Positions 1 to 9,085 of a stretch of DNA of 64,000 nucleotides are shown here, one piece after another. Made by a program: the position numbers and the translations under genes. The stretch covers positions 1 through 64,000 of the forward strand of contig NZ_JAQGEI010000028.1 in the NCBI RefSeq assembly GCF_029017505.1, in the 5' to 3' direction. The notes under the pieces were generated by a model. The model was not told where the DNA came from. It saw only the letters and a program-made list of their open reading frames with translations, and did not search any database. The number at the start of each line of letters is the position of its first letter. Position 1 is the first letter of the stretch. This stretch comes from Sedimenticola hydrogenitrophicus (lineage in GTDB: Bacteria; Pseudomonadota; Gammaproteobacteria; Chromatiales; Chromatiaceae).

Positions 1-362
1 TGTTAGATCCGGGCAGGTACGGGGGGCTGCCCCTGCATTCGGCGGTTCAACGCCGGTGGCGGGACAGATGCGACCGGTCCGTTCACGCCCGGTGTCACGA
101 CAATCCGTAGGGGCAACCCCCTGTGGTTGCCCTTGGGGCGGTTGGGTGCCGGATCCGGGCAGGCACGGGGGCCTGCCCCTACTGGACAGCCCATTTACTT
201 GACTAAAATAGTTGGATATTTTTTCCCGGATTTAACATTTATCAATTCGCCACCCCTACCCTTCTGTTAATTTAACCACCAATAGATATTAACTCGCTGA
301 TTTAAAAGCCCTAATGAATCCCATTCACGGGTCTGAAAGAATCATCCCACGGAATCAGACAG
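1..362. repeat. Intergenic region with GC-rich palindromic repeats, then the nor leader
   Basis: No convincing gene. Positions 11-36 and 157-182 carry two versions of a short palindrome (GGGCAGGCACGGGGGCCTGC core); a third nearly identical copy lies at 46434-46459. Positions 107-136 hold a related element (GTAGGGGCAACCCC...GGTTGCCC). From about 190 onward the sequence becomes AT-rich and probably forms the promoter region of the nor cluster. norCB is not present here. Confidence 0.6.
232..245 (+). promoter_or_regulatory. Candidate FNR/DNR-type box upstream of norE
   Basis: TTAAC-ATTT-ATCAA matches 8 of 10 defined positions of the FNR/DNR consensus TTGAT-N4-ATCAA. An AT-rich -10-like stretch (TTAATTTAA, 267-275) lies about where it would if the box were centred near -41.5 of a class II promoter. 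NO- or anaerobiosis-responsive control is typical of nor genes. The site is inferred from sequence only. Confidence 0.35.
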
Positions 363-971
363 ATGACCCAGGCAATAGAAACACTCACCCTCGATCAGGA
401 CAATCTCGATCAGGACAATCGCTATCCCCCCGGGGATCTGGCGATCTGGATCTTTATCCTGGCCGAGCTCTCGGTATTCGCCGCCTTTTTCGGCGCCTAT
501 GCCTTCACTCGGATGAACAACGTCGCCCTGTTCAACGAATTCCAGCTCCATCTGGATCGCGAGGCGGCGCTGATCAATACCCTGGCCCTGATCACCAGCT
601 CCTATTTCGTGGTACGCGCCGTCTCCGCGATCAAGGAGAATCACAGCGCGGTCTGCGCTCGCTGGCTGGTCGCCGCCATGGGCATGGGGGCCGTGTTCCT
701 TATTGTCAAGATCGGTGAATACAGCCACCATTTTGCCCTGGGCATCAATCTCAGCACCAATACCTTCTATATGTTCTACCTCTCCCTGACCGTGTTTCAT
801 TTCATGCACGTGATCATGGGGATGGTGATACTCGCCGCTGTCGCCATCAAGGCAAAACAGGGCTGCTATAGTGCCCATGAGCATACCGGCGTCGAGACCG
901 GCGCCTCTTATTGGCACATGGTCGATCTGGTGTGGCTGATCCTGTTCCCACTCGTTTACGTCATGCGCTGA
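363..971 (+). CDS. norE: NorE-like heme-copper oxidase subunit III family protein
   Basis: This 202-residue integral membrane protein has about five hydrophobic segments and belongs to the cytochrome c oxidase subunit III/NorE family. Visible family features are the first helix (residues 25-48, WIFILAELSVFAAFFGAYAF), the HVIMGM segment near residue 155 and a C-terminal helix WHMVDLVWLILFPLVYV. NorE is an accessory protein of nitric oxide reductase that supports activity but is not catalytic. It is followed after 9 bp by a NorF-like gene and then norQ/norD, which favours NorE over a true oxidase subunit. The ribosome binding site is weak, so the start is the first ATG in frame. Confidence 0.85.
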   Translation: MTQAIETLTLDQDNLDQDNRYPPGDLAIWIFILAELSVFAAFFGAYAFTRMNNVALFNEFQLHLDREAALINTLALITSSYFVVRAVSAIKENHSAVCARWLVAAMGMGAVFLIVKIGEYSHHFALGINLSTNTFYMFYLSLTVFHFMHVIMGMVILAAVAIKAKQGCYSAHEHTGVETGASYWHMVDLVWLILFPLVYVMR

Positions 972-980
972 GGAGCTATC

Positions 981-1256
981 ATGAGCACCAAACCTTTTCT
1001 TGGCATGCGCCCCAGCACCTGGGTATTCTCCCTCCTGGTGGTGCTGACCTTCATTACCTTCTATATAGGTGAGCAAGGGCTGGGCGGCCTGAACATCGCC
1101 CTGTTCGTGCTCGCCATCGCCCTGATCAAGGGTCATCTGGTGGGCGCCTATTTCATGGGCCTGGGCGGTCTGCGTGGACTGTGGCGCTGGCCTGTGTCAG
1201 TCTGGCTGATCATCCCCGGCAGCCTGATTACCACGGCCTTCATATTATCCAACTGA
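981..1256 (+). CDS. norF: NorF-like small membrane protein (cytochrome c oxidase subunit IV type)
   Basis: This 91-residue protein has three hydrophobic helices and resembles the prokaryotic cytochrome c oxidase subunit IV/NorF family; ALIKGHLVGAYFMGL near residues 49-63 is the typical second-helix region. The start has a good ribosome binding site (GAGGAG, 970-975). It lies 9 bp after norE and 26 bp before norQ, so it is almost certainly co-transcribed. NorF is thought to help assembly or full activity of NO reductase; its exact role is not established. Assignment rests on size, topology and position. Confidence 0.75.
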   Translation: MSTKPFLGMRPSTWVFSLLVVLTFITFYIGEQGLGGLNIALFVLAIALIKGHLVGAYFMGLGGLRGLWRWPVSVWLIIPGSLITTAFILSN

Positions 1257-1282
1257 ATATTTATTGATTACGGGATTTACCC

Positions 1283-2113
1283 ATGAGCAACGCGCCCCAG
1301 ACCGCGCCCCGGACCGCAGAACCGAGCGTGGCACTCGACACCCCCTTCTACAAGCCGCAGGGCAACGAGGTGGAACTGTTCGAGCACGCCTACAAGCACC
1401 AGCTGCCGATGCTGATCAAGGGGCCGACCGGGTGCGGCAAGACCCGCTTCATCAACTACATGGCCGCCCGCCTGGGTCGACCGGTCTACACCGTGGCCTG
1501 CCACGACGACCTGACCGCCGCCGATCTGGTGGGCCGGCACCTTATCGGCGACAGCGGTACCTACTGGAGCGACGGCCCCCTGACCCGCGCCGTTCGCGAG
1601 GGCGCCATCTGTTATCTGGACGAGGTGGTGGAGGCGCGCAAGGACACCACGGTGGTGCTGCATCCGTTGACGGATGACCGGCGCATCCTGCCGATCGAAC
1701 GCACCGGCGAGATTCTGCACGCCCCGCCCGAATTCATGCTGGTGGTCTCCTATAACCCCGGCTATCAGAACCTGCTCAAGGGTATGAAACCGAGTACCCG
1801 GCAGCGCTTTGTCGCCGCCCGCTTCGATTTCCCCAGCGCCGAACTGGAGCAGGAGGTGATCATCGGGGAAACCGGTATCGATGCCCTGATGGCCAAACGG
1901 CTGGTGAACCTGGCCAACAGCCTGCGCGCCCTCAAGGACCACGACCTGGAGGAGGCCGCCTCCACCCGCTTGCTGGTCTACACCGCGACCCTGATCCTCG
2001 GTGGCTATGCCCCCCTCGAGGCCTGCCGGGCGGCCATGGTGGAACCGCTCACCGATGATCTCGAGACCACCCGGGCATTGATGGAAGTGGTCGATATCGC
2101 CTTTGGGAACTGA
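1283..2113 (+). CDS. norQ: NorQ/CbbQ-family MoxR-type AAA+ ATPase
   Basis: This 276-residue cytoplasmic AAA+ ATPase of the CbbQ/NirQ/NorQ group has Walker A GPTGCGKT at about residues 48-55, Walker B ICYLDEVVE at about 111-119 and an arginine-finger region STRQRF near 172. NorQ works with the VWA protein NorD, encoded two genes downstream, to insert the non-haem iron of NO reductase; a close relative, CbbQ, activates Rubisco with CbbO. The neighbouring norE, norF and norD genes favour the NO reductase role. Length is normal for the family. Confidence 0.9.
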   Translation: MSNAPQTAPRTAEPSVALDTPFYKPQGNEVELFEHAYKHQLPMLIKGPTGCGKTRFINYMAARLGRPVYTVACHDDLTAADLVGRHLIGDSGTYWSDGPLTRAVREGAICYLDEVVEARKDTTVVLHPLTDDRRILPIERTGEILHAPPEFMLVVSYNPGYQNLLKGMKPSTRQRFVAARFDFPSAELEQEVIIGETGIDALMAKRLVNLANSLRALKDHDLEEAASTRLLVYTATLILGGYAPLEACRAAMVEPLTDDLETTRALMEVVDIAFGN

Positions 2114-2128
2114 TCGGCCATAAACCTG

Positions 2129-3169
2129 ATGACCATGGACCCGATGACCACGAACCCGATGAAAAACGCCACCAAACTGCAGCAGAACCGGTTCTGGTTT
2201 CAGGCCGGTTTTTTCGCCCTGTTTGTGCTGGCCCCGCCCCTCGACCTGTTCCGTTTCGACCTGACCCAGTACCATTTCTTCTTCCTGGGCCAACACTGGA
2301 CATTGGGACTGGATGCCTTCATGGCCGGTGAGATCGGCCCCGGGCAGGCGGCCTTTAATCTGGTGTTTCGCGGCTTTCTGCCGATCGTCGTGGTCGGTGG
2401 CGGCCTTATCTGGACCGCCTGGCGCTATGGCCGACTCTACTGCGGCTGGCTCTGCCCCCACTTCTCGGTGGTGGAGACCATCAACAAGCTGATGCAGCGG
2501 GCCAGCGGAAAACCGAGTATCTGGGAAAAGAACCCGCTGCCCGAACTGCAAGCCAACGGCAGTGTGCGGACGCCGGACCGGCGCTTCTGGCCGGTGACGG
2601 TGCTGGCCGCCCTGTTCTTCGCCTTTCTCTGGGCGCTCTCCCTGCTGACCTACCTGCTGCCGCCGTTCGAGATCTATCACAATCTCCTGAGCGCCTCGCT
2701 GACCCCGAACCAGATGCGCTTCCTCGGCATCGGTACCCTGCTGCTGTTCATCGAGTTCATGTTCGCCCGCCACCTGTTCTGCCGTTTCGGCTGTGCGGTG
2801 GGGCTGTTCCAGAGCTTGGCCTGGATGGCCAACGACAAGGCCATGGTGGTGGGCTTCGACCGCAAGCGGGCCAGCCTCTGTTCCGATTGCAACAACGCCT
2901 GTGACAACGTCTGCCCGATGCGGCTGAAGCCGCGCTCGATCAAACGCAAGATGTTCACCTGCACCGAATGTGCCCAGTGCATATCGGCCTGCAACCAGGT
3001 GCAGGCGCAGCAGACCCGCCCCGGGCTGCTCAAATGGGTGGCCGATCTGGAGGCGCTGCCGGTGGTCACCGGGCGCGATCCCGGCGGCAGGAAACCGCCG
3101 CACGCCGCATCGGCGGCAACCAGCCAACCGCCCCGGTCGGGCCTGCAGGCCGGTCTTCAGGAACAGTAA
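2129..3169 (+). CDS. CcoG/NapH-like polyferredoxin membrane protein in the nor cluster
   Basis: This 346-residue protein has about four to five membrane segments followed by two ferredoxin-type cluster motifs. The membrane part contains LYCGWLCPH (about residue 107), typical of the CcoG/RdxA/NapH/NosR group, and LFCRFGCAVG (about 216). The clusters are CSDCNNACDNVCPM (about 251-264) and CTECAQCISACN (about 279-290). It could pass electrons from quinol towards copper or iron insertion or towards a reductase. The gene sits between norQ and norD, 15 bp after norQ, so a role in NO reductase maturation is likely. Several ATGs lie close together at the start (2129, 2135, 2144, 2159) and none has a good ribosome binding site. 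Confidence 0.75.
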   Translation: MTMDPMTTNPMKNATKLQQNRFWFQAGFFALFVLAPPLDLFRFDLTQYHFFFLGQHWTLGLDAFMAGEIGPGQAAFNLVFRGFLPIVVVGGGLIWTAWRYGRLYCGWLCPHFSVVETINKLMQRASGKPSIWEKNPLPELQANGSVRTPDRRFWPVTVLAALFFAFLWALSLLTYLLPPFEIYHNLLSASLTPNQMRFLGIGTLLLFIEFMFARHLFCRFGCAVGLFQSLAWMANDKAMVVGFDRKRASLCSDCNNACDNVCPMRLKPRSIKRKMFTCTECAQCISACNQVQAQQTRPGLLKWVADLEALPVVTGRDPGGRKPPHAASAATSQPPRSGLQAGLQEQ

Positions 3170-3171
3170 CC

Positions 3172-5007
3172 ATGGAAGAGAAGGTCGGTGAACTCTGGCA
3201 TCGCATGATCACCCGGATGGCGGATACCCGCTATCCCGAGGCGGCCGTGCACCTGGAGGAGATCGAACTGACCGTCGGCATCATGTTCCGCGCCCTCGGG
3301 GGCGACGGCGGCCTGGAGGTATTGGCCGCCAACGCCACGGAGCACGGTGCGCGCCGCGGCTTGCTGCAACGCATCGCCGGCAGCAGCAAGCGGATCGAAC
3401 TGGCGTGGCGGGATGAGCAGTCTTTGCGGCTACCCGTCTCCATAGACTACTTCCCGGAAAGACGCCTCAACCACTATCTCTACACCTGGCTGGCCGCCCT
3501 GGCGGTCGGCGACCATCAGCAGGAGGAGGCGTGGCTGGGCAAGAACCAGCGCCTGACCCTGAAGACCCTGCACAATTACCCCGGCATCGGCAAACGCTAC
3601 AAGCTGCTGGTGGACGCCCACCTGGCCGAACGCATGCCGCCGGAGAAGCTGCCCGCGGCCGAGGCGGCACAGGAGCAGGCCATCCGCCAGGCACTGCTGC
3701 ATCCCGGGAGCGTCGACCGGCTGCCGGCGGCGAAACGCCCGCCGCAACCGGTGCCCCTCTGGCTGCACCCCTTTCCGCCCATCGCCGCCCCCTCCTCCGA
3801 CGGCGCGGGAGATCAGGAGGGCGAGCGCGGCGGCGGTGAAACCAAGGACATCGAGGACATGCAACGGCACAAATCGGAACGCGCCAAAAAACCGGAGAAA
3901 GAAGACCAGGGCCTGATCACCGTCCGCATGGAGAATATCTTCACCTGGGGCGAGTTCATGAACATGGACCGCGGCTCCGAGGATAACGACGACCTGGAGA
4001 GTGCCGCGGAGGCGTTGAAGGATATGGATAACCTGAGCGTCAGCCGTGACGCCAAGGCATCGGCCGGCAAGCTGCGTTTTGATCTGGACCTGCCCTCGGA
4101 GGCCAACGATGACCAGGTCCTGGGTGAAGGCATCCTGCTCCCGGAGTGGGACTTCAAAAAGCAGAAGCTGATCCCGGAGTACTGCCGCATAGTGCCGATG
4201 ATGGCGGCCGATGCCCAGCCCCGGGAACTCCCGGAGCGCCTGCGCGGAACGGCAAAGAAACTGCGTGCCCAGTTCCAGCACCTGACCCCGGCCCGCATCT
4301 GGCACCGGGGCCAGCAGGATGGCTGCGAGATCGACCTGGATGCCTATCTGCGCTACGCCAGCGACCGCGCCGCCGGCCACTCCTCCGCCAGTGATGGCCT
4401 GTACAAGGAGCTGCGCGTGGGGGCGCGTGATCTGGCCTGCCTGCTGCTGGCCGACCTGTCGCTCTCCACCGATACCTGGGTGAATAATCACGCCCGGGTG
4501 ATCGACGTGATACGTGACTCGCTGTTCCTGTTTGCCGAGAGCCTCGCGGCCACCGGCGACCGCTTCGCCATGTACGGTTTCTCCTCGCGCAAGCGGGACC
4601 CGGTGCGGGTGCATCAGCTGAAGACCTTCGATGAACACTACTCCGCTAGCGTCCGGGGTCGTATCGATGCCATCAAACCCGGCTACTATACCCGCATGGG
4701 CGCCGCCATTCGCCACAGCAGCGAGCTCCTCAAGGCGCAGCCGGCCGGGCGACGCCTGCTGCTGATCCTCACCGACGGCAAGCCCAACGATCTGGACAAA
4801 TACGAAGGACGCTACGGGATCGAGGACACCCGGCGTGCGATCCACGAGGCGCGCCAACTGGGGCTGCAACCCTTCTGTGTCACCATCGACGCACAGGCCA
4901 ACGATTACCTTCCCCACCTGTTCGGTACCGGCAGTTATGTGGTCATCCACAAACCCTCACAGCTGCCGCGTGAACTACCCCTGCTCTATGCCAAGCTCAC
5001 CGCCTGA
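3172..5007 (+). CDS. norD: NorD, von Willebrand factor A domain NO reductase activation protein
   Basis: This 611-residue protein matches NorD. The C-terminal third is a VWA domain with a MIDAS-type motif DLSLSTDTW (about residue 431) and LLILTDGKPNDLD (about 525). The N-terminal half is a NorD/CbbO-type helical region, and a charged low-complexity stretch lies at about residues 205-250. The chosen ATG at 3172 is 2 bp after the stop of the Fe-S gene; the open frame extends upstream but overlaps that gene. NorD pairs with the ATPase NorQ to mature the NorCB complex. It ends the cluster. Confidence 0.9.
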   Translation: MEEKVGELWHRMITRMADTRYPEAAVHLEEIELTVGIMFRALGGDGGLEVLAANATEHGARRGLLQRIAGSSKRIELAWRDEQSLRLPVSIDYFPERRLNHYLYTWLAALAVGDHQQEEAWLGKNQRLTLKTLHNYPGIGKRYKLLVDAHLAERMPPEKLPAAEAAQEQAIRQALLHPGSVDRLPAAKRPPQPVPLWLHPFPPIAAPSSDGAGDQEGERGGGETKDIEDMQRHKSERAKKPEKEDQGLITVRMENIFTWGEFMNMDRGSEDNDDLESAAEALKDMDNLSVSRDAKASAGKLRFDLDLPSEANDDQVLGEGILLPEWDFKKQKLIPEYCRIVPMMAADAQPRELPERLRGTAKKLRAQFQHLTPARIWHRGQQDGCEIDLDAYLRYASDRAAGHSSASDGLYKELRVGARDLACLLLADLSLSTDTWVNNHARVIDVIRDSLFLFAESLAATGDRFAMYGFSSRKRDPVRVHQLKTFDEHYSASVRGRIDAIKPGYYTRMGAAIRHSSELLKAQPAGRRLLLILTDGKPNDLDKYEGRYGIEDTRRAIHEARQLGLQPFCVTIDAQANDYLPHLFGTGSYVVIHKPSQLPRELPLLYAKLTA

Positions 5008-5401
5008 AAGCGCCTCCGGCAACGCCAAAATCTCCATTCAATTTTCTGATTCAAGCACAGCAAATATCAATAGCCCATTAACTCCTATTATCATGTAGAT
5101 TTTTTTTCTTTATCATTCAATATGTTATACAAGTACCCAGCCAGTCATCCGACGCCTCGGCTACCCACTGACCCTATAGTGGAAAACCGCTAGCTGCTTT
5201 GCAAAAACCCCGGATATCCCGTACCATCTTTGTGCATAATAGAAAGAAACTCTCTATTTAAGAGAGGCGTAGTAAGCGGAGGAGCAGGCGTTTTTCAATC
5301 AGACCGGGTGATGTGGATAAGCTTTTTTATCCGTCCCTGCCGCCCTATTTCCGCATGCATCATAAATCCAGTTCAGATCATGGATATGTTGAGGGTTGTG
5401 T
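5008..5401. other. AT-rich intergenic region upstream of the NapC-type cytochrome
   Basis: No gene seen. The region is markedly more AT-rich than its surroundings (for example a T-tract at 5099-5112). A hairpin CTCTCT-ATTTA-AGAGAG lies at 5250-5266. Transcription of the cytochrome/fcc cluster probably starts here, but no promoter can be named with confidence; a weak GG-N10-GC match at 5179-5194 is noted and rejected elsewhere. Confidence 0.5.
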
Positions 5402-5974
5402 ATGACTGGTAGTCCCCAGGGCGGAGGCACCTCAAGGAAAAAGTTCATCCTTATCCTTGTGCTGGTATTTTCGGCCGGCATGCTCTTTTCCGGATTGTTC
5501 AACGTCGGACTCTCTTCAACCAATGAATTGGAGTTCTGCACCTCATGTCACTCGATGAAAGTCAACTTCGATGAGTACAAGGAGTCGGTGCATTACCAGA
5601 ATACCTCCGGTGTCCGGGCCACCTGCGCAGATTGCCATGTGCCCAAGGAGTTTGGCCCCAAGATTGTCTCCAAGGTGCTGGCCTACAAGGATGTGGTGCA
5701 TGAACTGCTGGGCACCATCGATACCCATGAGAAGTATGAAGCCCGGCGCTGGGATATGGCGAGCCGGGTATGGGCCAGAATGAAGGCCAGCAATTCACGC
5801 GAATGCCGCAGCTGCCACGATTTTGACCAGATGGACCTCAGCGAGCAGAGCCGGATGGCGCGCAAACGCCACTCCAAGGCGGTGGACGACGGGCTGACCT
5901 GCATTGACTGCCATAAAGGCATTGCCCATACGGAACCTGATGAACCCGAAGAGAATACCGATAACAAGGGTTGA
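5402..5974 (+). CDS. NapC/NirT-family tetraheme cytochrome c
   Basis: This 190-residue protein has an N-terminal membrane anchor (about residues 14-35) and four CXXCH haem sites: CTSCH (about 46), CADCH (about 78), CRSCH (about 137) and CIDCH (about 164). This is the NapC/NirT/NrfH pattern of quinol dehydrogenases that pass electrons from the membrane to periplasmic reductases. The ATG at 5402 follows GAGGG with good spacing; a TTG six bases earlier is less likely. It heads a run with an exported ankyrin protein and fccAB, so it may link the quinone pool with the periplasmic sulfide-oxidising flavocytochrome, though no direct evidence of pairing is visible. Its terminal reductase partner is not encoded in this window. 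Confidence 0.85.
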   Translation: MTGSPQGGGTSRKKFILILVLVFSAGMLFSGLFNVGLSSTNELEFCTSCHSMKVNFDEYKESVHYQNTSGVRATCADCHVPKEFGPKIVSKVLAYKDVVHELLGTIDTHEKYEARRWDMASRVWARMKASNSRECRSCHDFDQMDLSEQSRMARKRHSKAVDDGLTCIDCHKGIAHTEPDEPEENTDNKG

Positions 5975-6013
5975 TCATTTTTTGCGGTTCAAAAAAGGGA
6001 GACGGTAAAGATC

Positions 6014-6955
6014 ATGAAGCAGAACTGGATCTTCGCCCTGTTGATAAGCCTGGCCTGTGCCGCATCCGCGGTTGCGGGCGATAGCACCAAGGAGAGCGAA
6101 TACCGCCTGGCGGCGAGTATCGGCGACACCGAAACCGTCACCCGGCTGCTGAACGAGGGAGTGGACGTCAACAGTGCCAACCGGTTCGGCGTTACCGCCC
6201 TGATGATGGCGATCCAAAATGACAATTTCGAGACCACCGCCTACCTGTTGACCCGAGGCGCCGATGTGAATGCCAAGGCATCCGCCGGCTGTACCGCCCT
6301 GACCTTCGCCGCGGAGAACGGACACTCGGCACTCACCGCCATGCTGCTGGAACGGGGCGCGGACCTGAATGCACGTACTCGCGCCGGCTGGGATTCACTG
6401 AGCATAGCCGCACGCTACGGCCTGACCGATATGGTGGAGCAGTTGCTCTATAAGGGGGCGAACCCCAATCAGGGCGACAATGACGGACGCACCGCACTGA
6501 TGCATGCCGCGGAGAAGGGACATGCGGAAACCGCCGCCAGATTGATTGAACGCGGCGCCGACCTGGAGGCGCGGGATACACACGGCAGATCCGCGCTGAT
6601 TATCGCGGCGGACAACGGGCACCTGCCGGTAATAGAGGCGCTGCTGGAGAAGGGCGCCAACGTCAACGCCCAGGATCAGGACGGTGCCACTGCACTGGTA
6701 TGGGCGGTTGGTCGTGGTCGGCTCGATGAGGTTGAACTGCTGCTCAGACGCAAGGCGGATGTCAACAAGGCGGACAACGAAGGGATCACCGCGCTGATGG
6801 AGGCGGCCACCTTGCGGGACGAGGAGCTGGTCAAACTGCTGCTGATCAACGGCGCGGATGTCACACTGCAGGACAAGAGCGGCCGCACCGCTGCGGACAT
6901 CGCCAAAAAGAAACGTAATCAAAAGGTGATTTCGCTGTTGATCGATGGATCCTGA
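6014..6955 (+). CDS. Exported ankyrin-repeat protein
   Basis: This 313-residue protein has a signal peptide (residues 1 to about 22, cleavage likely after AVAG) followed by about eight to nine ankyrin repeats filling the rest. Recurring motif positions read GxTALMxAxxxGHxE and LLxxGADVN. Ankyrin repeats bind proteins and have no catalytic function of their own. Periplasmic ankyrin proteins are known next to catalase and other redox enzymes in proteobacteria. The gene lies 39 bp after the tetraheme cytochrome and before fccA, suggesting it scaffolds or matures a periplasmic cytochrome complex; that is inference. Confidence 0.85.
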   Translation: MKQNWIFALLISLACAASAVAGDSTKESEYRLAASIGDTETVTRLLNEGVDVNSANRFGVTALMMAIQNDNFETTAYLLTRGADVNAKASAGCTALTFAAENGHSALTAMLLERGADLNARTRAGWDSLSIAARYGLTDMVEQLLYKGANPNQGDNDGRTALMHAAEKGHAETAARLIERGADLEARDTHGRSALIIAADNGHLPVIEALLEKGANVNAQDQDGATALVWAVGRGRLDEVELLLRRKADVNKADNEGITALMEAATLRDEELVKLLLINGADVTLQDKSGRTAADIAKKKRNQKVISLLIDGS

Positions 6956-7133
6956 ACGGACAGAGAGTAATAATAAATTTGTATCCGGCCAACCGGTACA
7001 TTCAGACATGAAAATCCGATTCATGTCGCACCCGTGATGCAAGGTCACCAGGAGACTGGCGATCGAGCATCGTAAAAAGAGGCAGTTAACCTCTATGATT
7101 GAGAAAAAAAGCCTGAAAACCAAAGGAGGTATC

Positions 7134-7757
7134 ATGGCGTATAAAACCTTTACAAGGGCCGCACTGGTCGCTGGACTCGCGGTTGGCGCCGCCTTTTCAG
7201 CTACTGCAGCCGAAGAAAAGCCAAAGATGATGATGGGCGCGGATGCGGCCATGCTGGCCAACAGCTGTACCGGCTGTCACGGTACCGATGGCAACAGCCT
7301 GGGACCGGCGGCACCCAGTATCGCCGGACTCTCCCCGACCTATTTCGAAGAGACCATGGTCGGCTTCGCCAGCGGTGAGATCCCTTCCACCATCATGAAC
7401 CGCATCGCCAAGGGCTACACCGAGGACGAAATCAAGGCCATGGCCAAGCACTACGCCGGCAAGCCCTTCGTCAAGGCCACGCAGTCATTCGATGCCGACC
7501 TGGCTGCCAAGGGGGCCAAGCTACACGACAAGTATTGTGAAAAATGTCATGCCGAAGGCGGCCAATCGCCCGAGGATGATGCCGGCGTGCTGGCGGGCCA
7601 GTGGACCCCCTACGTGAACTGGACCCTGGCCGACTACAAGGCTGGCGACCGGGAAGCCACCAAAAAAATGAAGAAAAAGCTATCCGAAATGCTGGAACGT
7701 GAGGGCAGTGACGGCGTCATGGCCCTGCTCAACTACTACGCCAGCCAGCAGAAATAA
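7134..7757 (+). CDS. fccA: FccA, diheme cytochrome c subunit of flavocytochrome c sulfide dehydrogenase
   Basis: This 207-residue protein has a signal peptide (residues 1 to about 26, ending ATAA-EE) and two haem sites, CTGCH (about 46) and CEKCH (about 140), giving two class I cytochrome c domains. It is followed 12 bp later by fccB, which defines its identity as the cytochrome subunit that accepts electrons from the flavin subunit. The start at 7134 is set by a near-perfect ribosome binding site AAAGGAGG (7122-7129); an ATG 39 bases upstream lacks one. The 178-bp gap before it suggests fccAB may also have its own promoter. Confidence 0.93.
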   Translation: MAYKTFTRAALVAGLAVGAAFSATAAEEKPKMMMGADAAMLANSCTGCHGTDGNSLGPAAPSIAGLSPTYFEETMVGFASGEIPSTIMNRIAKGYTEDEIKAMAKHYAGKPFVKATQSFDADLAAKGAKLHDKYCEKCHAEGGQSPEDDAGVLAGQWTPYVNWTLADYKAGDREATKKMKKKLSEMLEREGSDGVMALLNYYASQQK

Positions 7758-7769
7758 GATAGGGGACAT

Positions 7770-9065
7770 ATGAAAATGAAGATTACACGTCGAGGATTTA
7801 TTCAGACTGCCGGCGCGGCAACCGCGGCCGGTATGATTGGTGTGCCCTATATCGCCCTGGGCGCCTCCAAGAAAGTGGTTGTGGTCGGTGGCGGCACCGC
7901 CGGCGCCACCGCCGCGAAATACATCCGCCTGGCCGATCCCACCACGGATGTCACCCTGATCGAGGCCAACAGCAACTACTACACCTGTTACATGAGTAAC
8001 GAGGTCCTGGGTGGCGACCGCTCCATGGACGACATCAAGTTTGGCTACAGCGGCCTGGGCAAGCATGGCGTCAAGGTTGTCCATGCCAAGGTCACCGGTA
8101 TCGATGCCAAGGCGCGCGTGGTCAAGACCTCCGATGGCAGCAGCTATAGCTATGACCGTTGCGTGGTGGCGCCCGGCATCGATTTCCAATGGGACAAGAT
8201 CGAGGGCTATGACGCAAAGGTCGCCGAGAAAATCCCCCACGCCTGGAAGGCCGGTCCCCAGACCGCCCTGTTGCGCAACCAACTCGAGGCGATGAAGGAT
8301 GGCGGGGTCGTGGTGATCGCCGCGCCGCCCAATCCGTTCCGTTGCCCGCCGGGACCCTACGAACGTGCCAGTCAGATCGCCATGTATCTGAAAGCACACA
8401 AGCCGAAATCGAAGGTGTTGATCTTTGATGCCAAGCCGAAGTTCTCCAAACAGGGTCTGTTCGTCGGCGCCTGGAAAAAGATGTACGGCTACCAGAGCGA
8501 CAATGCCATGATCGAGTGGCACGGCCAGCAGGAAGAGGCTGGCGTGGTCAAGGTGAATGCCGCCAGCAACTCCATCGTTACCGCCTTTGGTGACGAGATC
8601 AAGGCCGATGTGCTGAACGTGATTCCAGCGCAGAAGGCCGGTGCCATCGCCTTCGCGGCGGGACTGACCAACGATGGCGGCTGGTGTCCGGTTGACCTTG
8701 GGACTTTCGAGTCCAAGATTCATCCGAACATCCATGTACTGGGCGACGCCAGCATTGCCACCGGCATGCCGAAGTCCGGCTACTCGGCAAACTCCCAGGC
8801 CAAGGTCTGCGCCGCCGCCATCGTGGCCATGATGAATGGCCAAGAGCCCGGCACGCCCTCCTACGTCAACACCTGCTACTCCATTGCAGGCAAGGACTAC
8901 GCCTTCTCCGTGGCGGCGGTCTACCGTCTGACCGAGGACCGCTCGAAGATCGCCTCGGTCTCCGGCGGCCTGACCCCGGGCGATGCCAGTCCGGAGGTGT
9001 TCAAGCGGGAGGTGGCCTACGCCTACAGCTGGTACAACAACATCACCCACGATATCTTCGGCTGA
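7770..9065 (+). CDS. fccB: FccB, flavoprotein subunit of flavocytochrome c sulfide dehydrogenase
   Basis: This 431-residue periplasmic flavoprotein oxidises sulfide to sulfur or polysulfide and passes electrons to FccA. It has a Tat signal ([10 protein letters not shown], residues 5-14, cleaved near residue 29), an FAD-binding motif [14 protein letters not shown] at about residues 34-47, a cysteine in [10 protein letters not shown] (about 71) and another in GGWCPVDL (about 307) in the positions of the redox disulfide, and a C-terminal FCSD flavin-binding domain ending in [13 protein letters not shown]. Length is normal. It closes the cluster and is followed by a strong terminator. Confidence 0.95.
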   Translation: MKMKITRRGFIQTAGAATAAGMIGVPYIALGASKKVVVVGGGTAGATAAKYIRLADPTTDVTLIEANSNYYTCYMSNEVLGGDRSMDDIKFGYSGLGKHGVKVVHAKVTGIDAKARVVKTSDGSSYSYDRCVVAPGIDFQWDKIEGYDAKVAEKIPHAWKAGPQTALLRNQLEAMKDGGVVVIAAPPNPFRCPPGPYERASQIAMYLKAHKPKSKVLIFDAKPKFSKQGLFVGAWKKMYGYQSDNAMIEWHGQQEEAGVVKVNAASNSIVTAFGDEIKADVLNVIPAQKAGAIAFAAGLTNDGGWCPVDLGTFESKIHPNIHVLGDASIATGMPKSGYSANSQAKVCAAAIVAMMNGQEPGTPSYVNTCYSIAGKDYAFSVAAVYRLTEDRSKIASVSGGLTPGDASPEVFKREVAYAYSWYNNITHDIFG

Positions 9066-9085
9066 TCGTTGCGCCACTGGCAGTA

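Noticed and set aside
5179-5194. TGGAAA-N5-TAGCT with GG-N10-GC spacing upstream of the NapC-type cytochrome
   Set aside because: Only the minimal GG/GC dinucleotides match sigma-54; the -24 and -12 elements are otherwise poor.
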